DNA of 64,000 nucleotides from Flavobacterium saccharophilum (GTDB lineage Bacteria > Bacteroidota > Bacteroidia > Flavobacteriales > Flavobacteriaceae), in NCBI RefSeq assembly GCF_900142735.1, contig NZ_FRBY01000003.1:702214-766213 (forward strand), given 5' to 3'. This document shows positions 8,425-16,580 of the stretch, piece by piece. A program made the translations under genes and the position numbers. The first letter of the stretch is position 1. Every line of letters begins with the position of its first letter. Under the pieces are notes generated by a model, which ran no database searches, was not told the DNA's origin, and saw nothing but the letters and a program-made list of their open reading frames with translations.

Positions 8425-9336
8425 CTAAATAAAACTAACAATAAAGTACCAGATAGCAAGGGTAATAAAAGATATCGGGATTCCGAAACCAATCATCATG
8501 CTGCTTAATTTCGGCTTTAAACCATAGGTTGAAGCTAATATAGCACCCGTAATCATGGGTGCCATTGCGATTTCAATTATGGTAATTTTAATGGCCTCAG
8601 AATGTTGATTGAAAATGAAAACATATAAGACCATAATAATGAATGGCGTTACGATAAGTCTGAAGAAAAGTCCCAATCGTAAAAATCGCCAATGCTGACT
8701 TCTTCTATCAAAATTTAATTGCAACCCAACAGAAAACAGAGCCAAGGGCGTAACCAGACTTCCTACTTTCAACAATACAGATTGAAGATTTAGATCTAAA
8801 TCATAATTAAAAACATTCAAAGAGCAGGCCACTACAAACGTAATGAAAGGCGGAAATAAAATTACTTTCTTCAAAATACTCCACGCATCCGGGCTTCCTT
8901 TTGAGTAAAATGCCGCCACAAAAACACCTAAAGTAGAAACCACAACAAAAGTGCCGGGCTGATCTACTAAAATTGCCGTTTCTAAACCTTTTTTTCCAAA
9001 TAAGGCTTCCACTATAGGATAACCTAAAAAAGAGGAATTACTCAATCCTGCCGTCAACACCAAACAACCAATAAGTTTATTTGACCAACCCAATCGTCGC
9101 CCTAAAAAATGAAAGAAAACAAATGCCAGGAAAAAACTAATCCAGCCCGCTCCAATTGGAAACAACAGATCATTGTTCCATTTTATTTTCGGAATATGAT
9201 ATAAAGTGATTGCGGGTAAGCATACATAAATAACAATTTTATTGATGCTTTTATAGATATGAGTTGGAAACCGCTTTACCTTTTGCAAAAGCAATCCTAA
9301 AAACAAGAAGAAGAATATCTGAATAAAGTTGTTCAT
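8425..9336 (-). CDS. AEC-family (auxin efflux carrier) transporter
   Basis: An inner-membrane carrier of about 303 aa with some ten hydrophobic helices in two halves, as in the bacterial AEC/malate-permease group. Characteristic parts are LSNSSFLGYPIVEALFG in the middle and GLQLNFDRR before the second half. The likely substrate is a small carboxylate or amino acid, but this cannot be assigned. The ATG at 9336 is preferred over an upstream TTG at 9354 because that codon sits inside a -7 promoter box. It is divergent from the Rrf2 gene. Confidence 0.8.
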   Translation of the reverse strand: MNNFIQIFFFLFLGLLLQKVKRFPTHIYKSINKIVIYVCLPAITLYHIPKIKWNNDLLFPIGAGWISFFLAFVFFHFLGRRLGWSNKLIGCLVLTAGLSNSSFLGYPIVEALFGKKGLETAILVDQPGTFVVVSTLGVFVAAFYSKGSPDAWSILKKVILFPPFITFVVACSLNVFNYDLDLNLQSVLLKVGSLVTPLALFSVGLQLNFDRRSQHWRFLRLGLFFRLIVTPFIIMVLYVFIFNQHSEAIKITIIEIAMAPMITGAILASTYGLKPKLSSMMIGFGIPISFITLAIWYFIVSFI

Positions 9337-9351
9337 ATCGTAGGTTCCCGA

Positions 9352-9359
9352 CAAAAATA
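9352..9359 (-). promoter_or_regulatory. -7 box TATTTTTG of the AEC gene
   Basis: On the minus strand this reads TATTTTTG (TAnnTTTG). It ends 15 bp before the ATG at 9336, so the leader is very short and the start at 9336 is supported. Confidence 0.6.
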
Positions 9360-9374
9360 AGGATTTCTAAATTA

Positions 9375-9528
9375 GTAATTAGTGCTTAGTCGTTAGTAAT
9401 TAGTCGTTAGTTGTTAGTTTTTAGTCTAATCGTTTTAAAGATAATTTTTCTAAAATCCCTAGATGACTACTTATTTATCAAAACTAATTACTAAGAACTA
9501 ACGACTAATGACTAGGAACTAAAAAACT
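9375..9528. repeat. Heptad inverted repeat of the TTAGTnn family
   Basis: The left arm (about 9375-9425) is a run of 7-bp units TTAGTAA/TTAGTGC/TTAGTCG/TTAGTAA/TTAGTCG/TTAGTTG. The right arm (about 9480-9528) has the complementary ACTAAnn units. They flank about 50 bp of single-copy DNA in the gap between the divergent AEC and Rrf2 genes. Confidence 0.75.
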
Positions 9529-9560
9529 GTTAAATATTTTTTTTGTTCAATAAAACACTT

Positions 9561-9568
9561 TACATTTG
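9561..9568 (+). promoter_or_regulatory. -7 box TACATTTG of the Rrf2 gene
   Basis: Exact match to TAnnTTTG, 20 bp before the ATG at 9588. Its last bases overlap the palindromic operator at 9567, as expected of an autorepressed promoter. Confidence 0.6.
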
Positions 9569-9585
9569 TAACATATTTTATTACA
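9567..9585. promoter_or_regulatory. Putative Rrf2 operator, site 1
   Basis: TGTAACATATTTTATTACA is an inverted repeat with TGTAA/TTACA ends, placed between the -7 box and the Rrf2 start codon. A near copy (17 of 19 bases) lies at 10017 before the reductase gene, and no other copy was noticed in the window. Binding by the Rrf2 protein is inferred. Confidence 0.65.
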
Positions 9586-9587
9586 GT

Positions 9588-9995
9588 ATGATTTCAGGTA
9601 AATTTGCCATAACGATTCACATTCTTACTTTACTCACCAAATATCCAAATGATTATTTATCATCTGAATATATTGCGGGAAGTATTAATCTGAATCCTGT
9701 TTTGGTACGAAAAGAAATTGCCAATCTAAAAGCACATCATATTGTCGAAAGTAAAGAAGGTAAAAATGGCGGAACTAAATTAGCCGTGGATCCAACGAAT
9801 CTTACTTTGAAAGAAATTTTTGAAATGACTTTTGAAACCATTAATCTGGGATATGCTAAAAATCAGCCGAATCCGGATTGTCCGGTTGGAAAAAAAATCA
9901 ATCAAAATTTAGCCGCTTTATACGCGGATATGAATCAAAAAGTTAGTTTACAATTAGAGGGAATTTCTTTAGAAGATTTTTCTAATCAGTTCTAA
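9588..9995 (+). CDS. Rrf2-family transcriptional regulator
   Basis: A winged-helix DNA-binding protein of 135 aa. The start at 9588 (MISGKFAITIHIL) is the usual Rrf2 N-terminus; an upstream TTG at 9543 would lie before the promoter. The recognition region is LNPVLVRKEIANLKAHHIVESKEGKNGG. It has a single Cys (about residue 97, NPDCPVG), not the three of IscR/NsrR, so an Fe-S cluster is unlikely and thiol sensing is more plausible. It is followed after 57 bp by an NAD(P)-binding reductase sharing the same operator. B. subtilis has a comparable ywnA-ywnB pair, an analogy from memory. Confidence 0.88.
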   Translation: MISGKFAITIHILTLLTKYPNDYLSSEYIAGSINLNPVLVRKEIANLKAHHIVESKEGKNGGTKLAVDPTNLTLKEIFEMTFETINLGYAKNQPNPDCPVGKKINQNLAALYADMNQKVSLQLEGISLEDFSNQF

Positions 9996-10016
9996 AACTA
10001 TTTTTTTACACAAAAC

Positions 10017-10035
10017 TGTAACATTTTTTATTACT
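10017..10035. promoter_or_regulatory. Putative Rrf2 operator, site 2
   Basis: TGTAACATTTTTTATTACT differs from site 1 at two of 19 positions. It lies 18 bp before the reductase ATG, where binding would block transcription. Confidence 0.6.
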
Positions 10036-10052
10036 AATAAAAATTATATATT

Positions 10053-10694
10053 ATGAAAATCGCACTTATTGGAGCAACAGGATTTGTAGGCTCAGCCATT
10101 TTAAACGAATTAGCAAGCAGAAATCATGACATTACTGCTATTGCAAGAACACCAAAAGAAACTGCAAATGTAAATTGGGTAGCTGTTGATATTTTTAATT
10201 CAGATGCATTAGCCGAAATCTTAGAAGGAAATGATCTTATCATTAGTGCTTACAATGCCGGATGGACCAACCCAAACATTTATGATGATTTTATTGCCGG
10301 TTCAAAATCTGTTCAGGAAGCAGTGAAAAAATCAGGAGTAAAACGTTTCAGTGTAATTGGAGGCGGCGGAAGTTTGTTTGTTGCACCCGGTTTACAAGCA
10401 GTGGATACACCAGATTTTCCAAAAGAATATTATGTTGCTGCGACTGCTGCACGTGATTACCTGAACATCATTAAAGAAGAAAAAGAACTGGACTGGGCCT
10501 TTTTTAGTCCTGCATTCGAAATGCACGCCGGAACTACAACAGGAAGAACCGGGAAATACCGTTTAGGTTTAGAAAACCCAGTATTCAATGACGAGCAAAG
10601 AAGCATTTTATCTGTAGAAGATTTGGCTGTTGTAATTGCTGATGAAGCAGAAACTCCAAAACACCACCAGGTTCGTTTTACTGCGGGTTATTAA
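10053..10694 (+). CDS. NAD(P)-binding NmrA/SDR-like reductase
   Basis: A cytosolic atypical SDR of 213 aa. The dinucleotide motif GATGFVGSAI is at about residues 7-16, a Rossmann start. IARTPKE at the end of beta-2 has an Arg that would suit NADPH. GGGGSLFVAPG in the middle and the absence of the YxxxK pair place it with the YwnB/NmrA-type NAD(P)H-binding proteins rather than classical SDRs. It probably reduces a quinone or reactive carbonyl, or senses redox state. It is preceded by a copy of the Rrf2 operator, so it is the likely target of the gene before it. Confidence 0.85.
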   Translation: MKIALIGATGFVGSAILNELASRNHDITAIARTPKETANVNWVAVDIFNSDALAEILEGNDLIISAYNAGWTNPNIYDDFIAGSKSVQEAVKKSGVKRFSVIGGGGSLFVAPGLQAVDTPDFPKEYYVAATAARDYLNIIKEEKELDWAFFSPAFEMHAGTTTGRTGKYRLGLENPVFNDEQRSILSVEDLAVVIADEAETPKHHQVRFTAGY

Positions 10695-10752
10695 AACACG
10701 AATTCCACAAATTTACACGAATTAATTAGTGTTAATTAGTGAAATTCGTGTT
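10694..10752. repeat. Inverted repeat of the ACACGAATT family
   Basis: AACACGAATTCCAC and GTGAAATTCGTGTT face each other around TTACACGAATTAATTAGTGTTAA, giving a nested palindrome directly after the reductase stop codon. Confidence 0.65.
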
Positions 10753-10759
10753 ACATATC

Positions 10760-10797
10760 AAAACAGTTTCAAAGAAAATCCTTTTTGAAACTGTTTT
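10760..10797. terminator. Terminator after the reductase gene
   Basis: AAAACAGTTTCAAA pairs with TTTGAAACTGTTTT around a short loop and is followed by T residues. Confidence 0.75.
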
Positions 10798-10833
10798 TGT
10801 TTTCTGTACTTTTACAATACCAAAAAATGTATT

Positions 10834-11928
10834 TTGTCAAGTCCAAAAAAGCCATCTAGTAGTTTACAAGAAAAAGCCGGTATTTCACCTCCTGAAATTA
10901 TCAATATATCGGCTATAAGTCAAATTCAGAAAAATAGGCGAAAACAACCTTCTTCACAAGAATTAATTGCCGGAATTCTGGATGGAAACAGAACAGCTTT
11001 GAGCCGTGCTATTACTTTGGTCGAAAGCACCAATCAGGAGCATGCTGAAAAAGCCAATGAAGTTATTAAAGGATGTTTGCCTAATGCCAATAAATCTATT
11101 AGAATAGGAATTACAGGCGTTCCCGGCGTTGGAAAAAGTACTTTTATTGAAGCTTTTGGAACTTTCCTAACACAACTTGGAAAAAAAGTAGCGGTATTGG
11201 CCGTTGATCCGAGTAGTTCACTTTCGCACGGGAGTATTTTAGGCGATAAAACCCGTATGGAAGAATTGGTAAAAGATGAAAATGCTTTTATCAGACCAAG
11301 TGCTTCGGGAGATACTTTAGGCGGCGTGGCACGAAAAACGCGTGAATCGATTATTTTGTGTGAAGCCGCTGGTTATGACACTATAATTATTGAAACCGTT
11401 GGCGTAGGACAAAGTGAAACCGCTGTTCACAGTATGGTGGATTTTTTCTTATTACTAAAAATTTCCGGTGCAGGCGACGAACTTCAGGGTATTAAACGTG
11501 GTATCATGGAAATGGCCGATGCGATTGTCATCAACAAAGCCGATGGCGACAATATAAAAAAAGCAAATCAGGCGAAATTAGAATTCAACAGGGCGTTGCA
11601 TTTATTTCCTCCCAAAAAATCAAACTGGCAGTCAAAAGTTACGACTTGTAGCGCTATTACCAAAGAAGGTATTTCAGACATCTGGAACACCATATCTGAT
11701 TATGTTCAAATGACAAATGAAACTGGTTTCTTTCCCGAAAAAAGAAAGGAACAAAATCATTTTTGGATGATGGAAACCATAAATGAACAATTGAAACTCA
11801 ACTTCTATAATCAACCCGAAATTATTTCGCAATTGGAAGAAAATAAAAAAGCAGTGCAAAACGATGAAATTTCACCTTTTGCAGCTGCTCAAAATTTATT
11901 AAAATTGTATTTTTCTAAAAGTAGCTAA
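10834..11928 (+). CDS. meaB: Methylmalonyl-CoA mutase GTPase chaperone MeaB
   Basis: A G3E-family GTPase (364 aa) that gates cofactor loading and protects the B12-dependent methylmalonyl-CoA mutase. The P-loop GVPGVGKST spans about 95-103, AVDPSSSLSHGSILGD follows, ETVGVGQSE is the Mg/switch region, and NKADGDN is the base-specificity motif. No ATG precedes the P-loop in this frame, so translation starts at a TTG (10834) or another weak codon. The mutase subunits are 39 kb away in the same window, so the system is complete but not one operon. The stop codon lies within the first unit of the next CTTAG repeat. Confidence 0.93.
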   Translation: MSSPKKPSSSLQEKAGISPPEIINISAISQIQKNRRKQPSSQELIAGILDGNRTALSRAITLVESTNQEHAEKANEVIKGCLPNANKSIRIGITGVPGVGKSTFIEAFGTFLTQLGKKVAVLAVDPSSSLSHGSILGDKTRMEELVKDENAFIRPSASGDTLGGVARKTRESIILCEAAGYDTIIIETVGVGQSETAVHSMVDFFLLLKISGAGDELQGIKRGIMEMADAIVINKADGDNIKKANQAKLEFNRALHLFPPKKSNWQSKVTTCSAITKEGISDIWNTISDYVQMTNETGFFPEKRKEQNHFWMMETINEQLKLNFYNQPEIISQLEENKKAVQNDEISPFAAAQNLLKLYFSKSS

Positions 11929-11995
11929 GTAGCTAAGATTCTTAGTTGCTAAGTAATTTAAAAACTCAGAACCTTAGAATCTTAGCTACTTAGAA
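11922..11995. repeat. Octad inverted repeat of the CTTAG family
   Basis: The 8-bp units AGTAGCTA/AGTAGCTA/AGATTCTT/AGTTGCTA are mirrored by AGAACCTT/AGAATCTT/AGCTACTT. The repeat runs from the stop codon of meaB to the stop codon of the convergent sulfatase; both stops (TAA and TAG) are part of its units. Confidence 0.8.
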
Positions 11996-13929
11996 ACTTT
12001 TCCTTTCAACTTGTATTTGTTTTCTTTATACAAATTTCCTGCTGTAATTACATGCGCCAAAGCATCTTTTGCTAATTCTTCATTTAATTTAACCGGAATT
12101 AAAGTCGTATCATTTTTGATTTCAAACTGCAATGGTTTCAAATTAGGCTGCATAATCACAACCTGATTTTCAACTCTGAAGGCATTGATATCATTAAACT
12201 GCATAATTGATCTTCCTTGTGTTTTGGCATCCAGCTTATTTAAGTTTCTACCTACCATTGGCGTTTCAAAAGGAATTCCTAAATAACCTAATAAGGTTGG
12301 CGGAATATCAATCTGACTTGCCAAATTGCTATAAACTGAACCTTTCTTCACTCCTGGCCCCATTATTAAAGCCGGAATATGGAATTTGTTAATTGGCACT
12401 AAGTTTTTACCGTATGTTCTTGTGTTATGATCCGCAATAACAATGAAAATCGTGTTTTTAAAATACGCTTCTTTTTTAGCCATTTCGAAGAATTTCCCAA
12501 TGGAGAAATCGGCATATTTCATGGCATTATTTACTGTTGCAGGTTTCTTGTCAAAAGGTTGGATTCTTCCTGTCGGATATTCGAAAGGTTCATGATTTGA
12601 TGTCGAAAACATTAAAGAAAAGAAAGGTTTGTCACCTTTTGCCTTAAAGTAACTATTTGCTTTGGTAACCAAATCTTCATCAGAATAACCCCAGGTGCCT
12701 TTGAAAGCATATTTATTTCCATCTGATTCAAAATCTTCCTGATCTACAATATCCTGAAAACCATTTCCGTTGAAAAACGAAGCCATATTATCAAAATTCG
12801 CCATTCCACCATAAATAAAACTAGTGTCATACCCTTTTTGTTTTAAGGCATCTGCAAGTGTGAAAAATCCTTGTTGTGAGTTTCCAAGTTTTACCACACT
12901 TTCTGATGGTGAAGGTAAAAATCCGGTTACAACCGCCTCAATTCCGCGTACACTTCGTGTTCCAGTGCAATACAAATTGGTAAACAATAAACCTTCTTTT
13001 GACAATTTATCAAATTCCGGCGTCAATGGTTTCCCACCTAAAATTCCAACATATTCTGCCCCTAAACTTTCCTGTAAAAAGATAACCAAATTATAAGGCT
13101 TCTTATTAGCTGAGTCTGGTTGTTGCACATGTAAAAACGGGATATCAGCATCGGTAAAATCATTTGGACCTGCAATCATGTATTTCTTTACACGCGCAAT
13201 AGCTTCGGCTTCATCCATTTTTCCATACATCTTGGTATTTCCTTCATTTTTGATCGAATAGGCTGCAAATGCAACCGTGTAGAATGAATTCAATCCAAGA
13301 GTATTGGTCAACTGATCTGTAGAGAAAACAGCATTGCTGGCATTAATTGGACGCTTTGAAGTAAGACTTGAACGTGCTCCAAAAAACAATAAAAAAGCAA
13401 CCAATGGAAAAACCATTAATTTGAATTTATAATCAGCTAGTGAAGTATAGAAATATTTTTTTCCTTTTTTGAAAGCAAAATAGATAACCGCTGCTAAAAT
13501 CAGGAACGTAACTATAATAGAACTCAGGTAACTTTTTAAAAGCATCCCAACAACTTCCTTAGGATAAATTAAATAATCTAAGAAGATTTTATTCGGACGC
13601 GTATCATATTGTTTTACAAAATCAGGCGAAGCTAATTCTACAAACAGAATTAGAAACAGGAATAAGAAACTATAAATTAAAAGAAATTTATTAGTGAACT
13701 TTAACCATTTATTCGGTAAAAAAGTAATTAAAACAGCCGGAAGAAAAGACAAATAACATAGTAAAATCAAATCCATTCGAAGGCCGATTGGAAAAATATA
13801 CCAGAAATTTGGTGTTTCGACAACCCTGTCTTTAAAAAGAAAAAATAAAAATATTCGGCTTAAAGTAGTAATTAGCAATCCGATTGCTATAAAATTGAAA
13901 ATAGGTTTTAAAAAACTTAATTTTTTCAT
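11986..13929 (-). CDS. LTA synthase-like membrane sulfatase-fold protein
   Basis: An inner-membrane enzyme of 647 aa from the LtaS/OpgB/MdoB family. About five hydrophobic helices occupy residues 1-190, and the catalytic alkaline-phosphatase-superfamily domain at about 275-590 faces the periplasm. FLQESLG supplies the metal-binding Glu, GTRSVRG carries the nucleophile Thr, and VIADHNTRTYG supplies the Asp/His metal ligands. Gram-negative members move phosphoglycerol or phosphoethanolamine head groups onto glycans or lipids; the acceptor here is unknown. It is followed after 37 bp by a small acidic protein on the same strand. Confidence 0.87.
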   Translation of the reverse strand: MKKLSFLKPIFNFIAIGLLITTLSRIFLFFLFKDRVVETPNFWYIFPIGLRMDLILLCYLSFLPAVLITFLPNKWLKFTNKFLLIYSFLFLFLILFVELASPDFVKQYDTRPNKIFLDYLIYPKEVVGMLLKSYLSSIIVTFLILAAVIYFAFKKGKKYFYTSLADYKFKLMVFPLVAFLLFFGARSSLTSKRPINASNAVFSTDQLTNTLGLNSFYTVAFAAYSIKNEGNTKMYGKMDEAEAIARVKKYMIAGPNDFTDADIPFLHVQQPDSANKKPYNLVIFLQESLGAEYVGILGGKPLTPEFDKLSKEGLLFTNLYCTGTRSVRGIEAVVTGFLPSPSESVVKLGNSQQGFFTLADALKQKGYDTSFIYGGMANFDNMASFFNGNGFQDIVDQEDFESDGNKYAFKGTWGYSDEDLVTKANSYFKAKGDKPFFSLMFSTSNHEPFEYPTGRIQPFDKKPATVNNAMKYADFSIGKFFEMAKKEAYFKNTIFIVIADHNTRTYGKNLVPINKFHIPALIMGPGVKKGSVYSNLASQIDIPPTLLGYLGIPFETPMVGRNLNKLDAKTQGRSIMQFNDINAFRVENQVVIMQPNLKPLQFEIKNDTTLIPVKLNEELAKDALAHVITAGNLYKENKYKLKGKVSK

Positions 13930-13966
13930 TAGAAAGATTTAGAACGTAAAAAAAATATCAAACAAA

Positions 13967-14194
13967 TTATTCCTCGTAACGATTTATTTCTCTGTCATAA
14001 AATTCATTTGCTTTTTCAATTAAACCTTCCATTTCAGCATTTAATTCGGCTTCATCAAGATCTTCCGCTTCTTCTAAAAACTCAACCTCATCATCTTTTA
14101 AATTGATTATAAATCTTGGGTAATCTAGGTGAATGATGAAAATATCATCTGGAAAATCAGTATTATCTCCAAGTAAAAATTTAGGTAATTCCAT
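13967..14194 (-). CDS. Small acidic hypothetical protein, 75 aa
   Basis: Not recognised. It is very acidic, particularly at about residues 34-62 (DDEVEFLEEAEDLDEAELNAEMEG), with a hydrophobic first half (DDIFIIHLDYPRFIINL) suggesting a small alpha/beta fold followed by a helix. No signal peptide or Cys. It sits between the MATE pump and the sulfatase on the same strand, with gaps of 28 and 37 bp, so it is probably co-transcribed. The start (MELPKFLLGD) is the first ATG. The acidic composition could mean DNA mimicry or ribosome association, but nothing supports either. Confidence 0.7.
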   Translation of the reverse strand: MELPKFLLGDNTDFPDDIFIIHLDYPRFIINLKDDEVEFLEEAEDLDEAELNAEMEGLIEKANEFYDREINRYEE

Positions 14195-14222
14195 TTTATT
14201 TTTGTTTTTATATGCTTCAAAT

Positions 14223-15608
14223 TTAGCTATTTGAAACTGAATTATTAATTAATTTTTTAGTTAAGTAGTGAAAACGAATGTATAGAAATATTGCCGCAGA
14301 AGTTAATCCTGCCAAAAGTCCAATCCAGACGCCTTCTGCTTTCCATGGCGTATATTCTGCCAAATAATACGAAATCGGGAAACCAATTACCCAATAGGCA
14401 ACAAAGGTTATATACATTGGCACTTTTACATCCTGCAAACCGCGAAGTGCTCCAAGAACAACCACTTGTATTCCGTCAGAAATTTGAAAAATAGCGGCAA
14501 TCAAAAGTAATTTCGATGCAATACTTATCACCTCATTATTATCAAGTAATTGTCCTCCATTTTCCATATTCAAAAAGAGATACGGTAAGTAATTATGGAA
14601 CGCAACAAATAGTATAGCAAAAAGGGTTTCGAGTATGATGGCCAATAAAAAAATAGAACGGGCCACCACTACCAATTTTCTAAAATCCTGCAAACCTCTT
14701 TGGTTGCTAACTCTAATCATCGACGTTACACTTAATCCCATCGCAAACATAAAAGTCATCGACGCAAGGCTCAAAGCAATTTGATTGGCTGCCTGACTGG
14801 TTTTTCCAATATTTCCGCAAAGCCAGATGGAGGCTGTAAACAGCACCACTTCAAAAAGCATTTGCATGGCTGATGGAAAACCAATGCTTATTATTTTTTT
14901 TATGGTTTCTTTTTTAATTTCCTGAAAACTGAAATCTTGAAAAAAGCGTTTTAAATCATTTCTTCGCGACAGCATAATGTGCATAAACATGACCAAAAAT
15001 ATTCTTGATATAACCGTTCCTAGAGCTGCACCAATAATTCCCATTTTAGGAAAAATCCAAATACCATAAATCAAAACATAATTTATACCTACGTGTAGCA
15101 CATTTGCCATGATCATAGCGTACATCGAATATTTTGTCATCGACATTCCGTCAGCAAATTGTTTGTATCCCTGATATATAATTAGCGGAATTAATGAAAA
15201 AGCAACCCAGTCCAAATAAGGTTTTGCAAGTTTAATAACATCAGCGGGTTGATGCAGTAATTCCATTATTGGCTTTGCCAGAACAATTACACCAAAAAGC
15301 ATTAATCCTAAAATAGTACATAAAAACAAGCCATGATGAAAAGCAGAACGAACTTTAGTATCATTCTTCTCCGCATCACCTTCTGCTACAATTGGCGTAA
15401 TGGCTGTCGAGAAACCTATCCCTAAAGACATGGCAATAAAAACCATACTGTTTCCAAGCGAAACTGCGGCAAGTTCAGTACTTCCCAACTTCCCTACCAT
15501 TATATTATCGACAATACCTATTAAAGTATGGCCCACCATTCCTAAAATTACGGGATAAGCCAACTTAAAATTATACGAAAACTCCTTTGTATACTGTGCT
15601 AAGTTCAA
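14223..15608 (-). CDS. MATE-family multidrug efflux transporter
   Basis: An inner-membrane Na+/H+-driven exporter of 461 aa with twelve hydrophobic segments in two homologous halves. The N-terminal LAYPVILGMVGHTLIGIVDNIMVGKLGSTELAAVSLGNS and the GLSVTSMIRVSNQRG segment of the second half are the family hallmarks. It probably removes cationic drugs or metabolites. It leads a possible three-gene minus-strand unit with the acidic protein and the sulfatase-like enzyme. No local regulator gene is present. Confidence 0.93.
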   Translation of the reverse strand: MNLAQYTKEFSYNFKLAYPVILGMVGHTLIGIVDNIMVGKLGSTELAAVSLGNSMVFIAMSLGIGFSTAITPIVAEGDAEKNDTKVRSAFHHGLFLCTILGLMLFGVIVLAKPIMELLHQPADVIKLAKPYLDWVAFSLIPLIIYQGYKQFADGMSMTKYSMYAMIMANVLHVGINYVLIYGIWIFPKMGIIGAALGTVISRIFLVMFMHIMLSRRNDLKRFFQDFSFQEIKKETIKKIISIGFPSAMQMLFEVVLFTASIWLCGNIGKTSQAANQIALSLASMTFMFAMGLSVTSMIRVSNQRGLQDFRKLVVVARSIFLLAIILETLFAILFVAFHNYLPYLFLNMENGGQLLDNNEVISIASKLLLIAAIFQISDGIQVVVLGALRGLQDVKVPMYITFVAYWVIGFPISYYLAEYTPWKAEGVWIGLLAGLTSAAIFLYIRFHYLTKKLINNSVSNS

Positions 15609-15750
15609 TTCTATTGTTTTTAAGTCGGCAAAGATAATCAGAAGCTTTGAATTCTGTGGTATTATTAAAAAAGATAAGCTAATATTAAAAATTCCAAAAA
15701 ATAAATTCTAATTTCCAAGAACTTTAAACATAGAAAATAAAGCCTGTTTT

Positions 15751-15784
15751 AAAATTATATAACAATTTCGGAAAATTATATAAC
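15751..15784. promoter_or_regulatory. Direct repeat upstream of an OMP promoter
   Basis: AAAATTATATAAC occurs twice (15751-15763 and 15772-15784), exactly 21 bp apart, which is two helical turns. A -7-like TACTTTTA lies at 15806, so the sites fall about 35-70 bp before the likely transcript start, suiting an activator. The binding protein is unknown. Confidence 0.5.
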
Positions 15785-15844
15785 GACTCCAAAACACCTC
15801 AATACTACTTTTACACTATTAATAATTCAAAAAAAATTGTCTTT

Positions 15845-16390
15845 ATGATCTCAAGAAATCTGAAATTTATCTGCCTAGCTGCTATAGCTTTTTTATCTGC
15901 CAACACAACTTTCGCTCAAGACACTGCAACTGCAAAAACCGAAGGTGAAATTAAAAATTACGATCAGGGTTTTAGATTGGGATTTGGTTTAAACGGAGGT
16001 TTACCAACTGACAATGCTTACGATTGGTCTCTTGGGGGAGATGTTCGTTTACAATATGATTTGTCTAAAAGAACATCGTTGACATTGACCACAGGTTTTA
16101 CAAACCTATTTATGGGAAAAGACGACAATGGAGTTGATCAAAAAGATCTTGGATTTATTCCTGCAAAAGCTGGTTTTAAAGCCTTCATTTGGGAAGATCA
16201 ATTCTATGTTTTAGGTGAAGTGGGTGCTGGTTTTGCCGTTACAAACGGATATGACGACACTACTTTTTTATGGGCGCCAGGAATTGGGTACGCCAACAAA
16301 TATATCGATATCAGTGTCCGCTACGAGGACTACAACAAATTCAAAACCAATCAGGTGGCTTTACGTCTTGCCTACGGATTTGATTTATAA
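15845..16390 (+). CDS. Outer-membrane beta-barrel protein, 181 aa
   Basis: An OmpA/OmpX-like small porin-fold protein. Residues 1-24 are a Sec signal peptide ending in TTFAQD. The rest alternates polar and hydrophobic residues (FRLGFGLNGGLP, VRLQYDLSKRTSLTLTTGFTN, FYVLGEVGAGFAVT), typical of about eight strands, and the chain ends in ALRLAYGFDL, close to the aromatic/hydrophobic end needed for barrel assembly. Function is unknown, perhaps structural. It has its own promoter region with a direct repeat and a strong terminator, so it is probably monocistronic and regulated. Confidence 0.8.
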   Translation: MISRNLKFICLAAIAFLSANTTFAQDTATAKTEGEIKNYDQGFRLGFGLNGGLPTDNAYDWSLGGDVRLQYDLSKRTSLTLTTGFTNLFMGKDDNGVDQKDLGFIPAKAGFKAFIWEDQFYVLGEVGAGFAVTNGYDDTTFLWAPGIGYANKYIDISVRYEDYNKFKTNQVALRLAYGFDL

Positions 16391-16424
16391 AAATACGTTC
16401 ATTTATTCTTTTGTTTTTGGTATG

Positions 16425-16460
16425 AACCCGACAGATCCTCATAGTCTGTCGGGTTTTGTT
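16425..16460 (+). terminator. OMP gene terminator
   Basis: AACCCGACAGA pairs perfectly with TCTGTCGGGTT, followed by TTG and T residues. A second, related hairpin (AAACCCGA / TCGGGTTT, about 16494-16526) follows and may serve the convergent PPK2 gene. Confidence 0.85.
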
Positions 16461-16580
16461 GTTTATATAAAGTCTGCACAACCCAAAAAAAACAAACCCG
16501 ACAAGTTTCAAAAACCAATCGGGTTTAATACAGTAAGAAAATATCTAATTTTCTAATTGGCACATTATCTAATTAAATAA

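Noticed and set aside
9543..9587. Longer Rrf2 protein starting at TTG 9543
   Set aside because: It would begin upstream of the -7 box and the operator, and the extra 15 residues do not fit the family.
10827..10857. ATG at 10827 as start of meaB
   Set aside because: It is out of frame and stops after ten codons; the TTG at 10834 is in frame.
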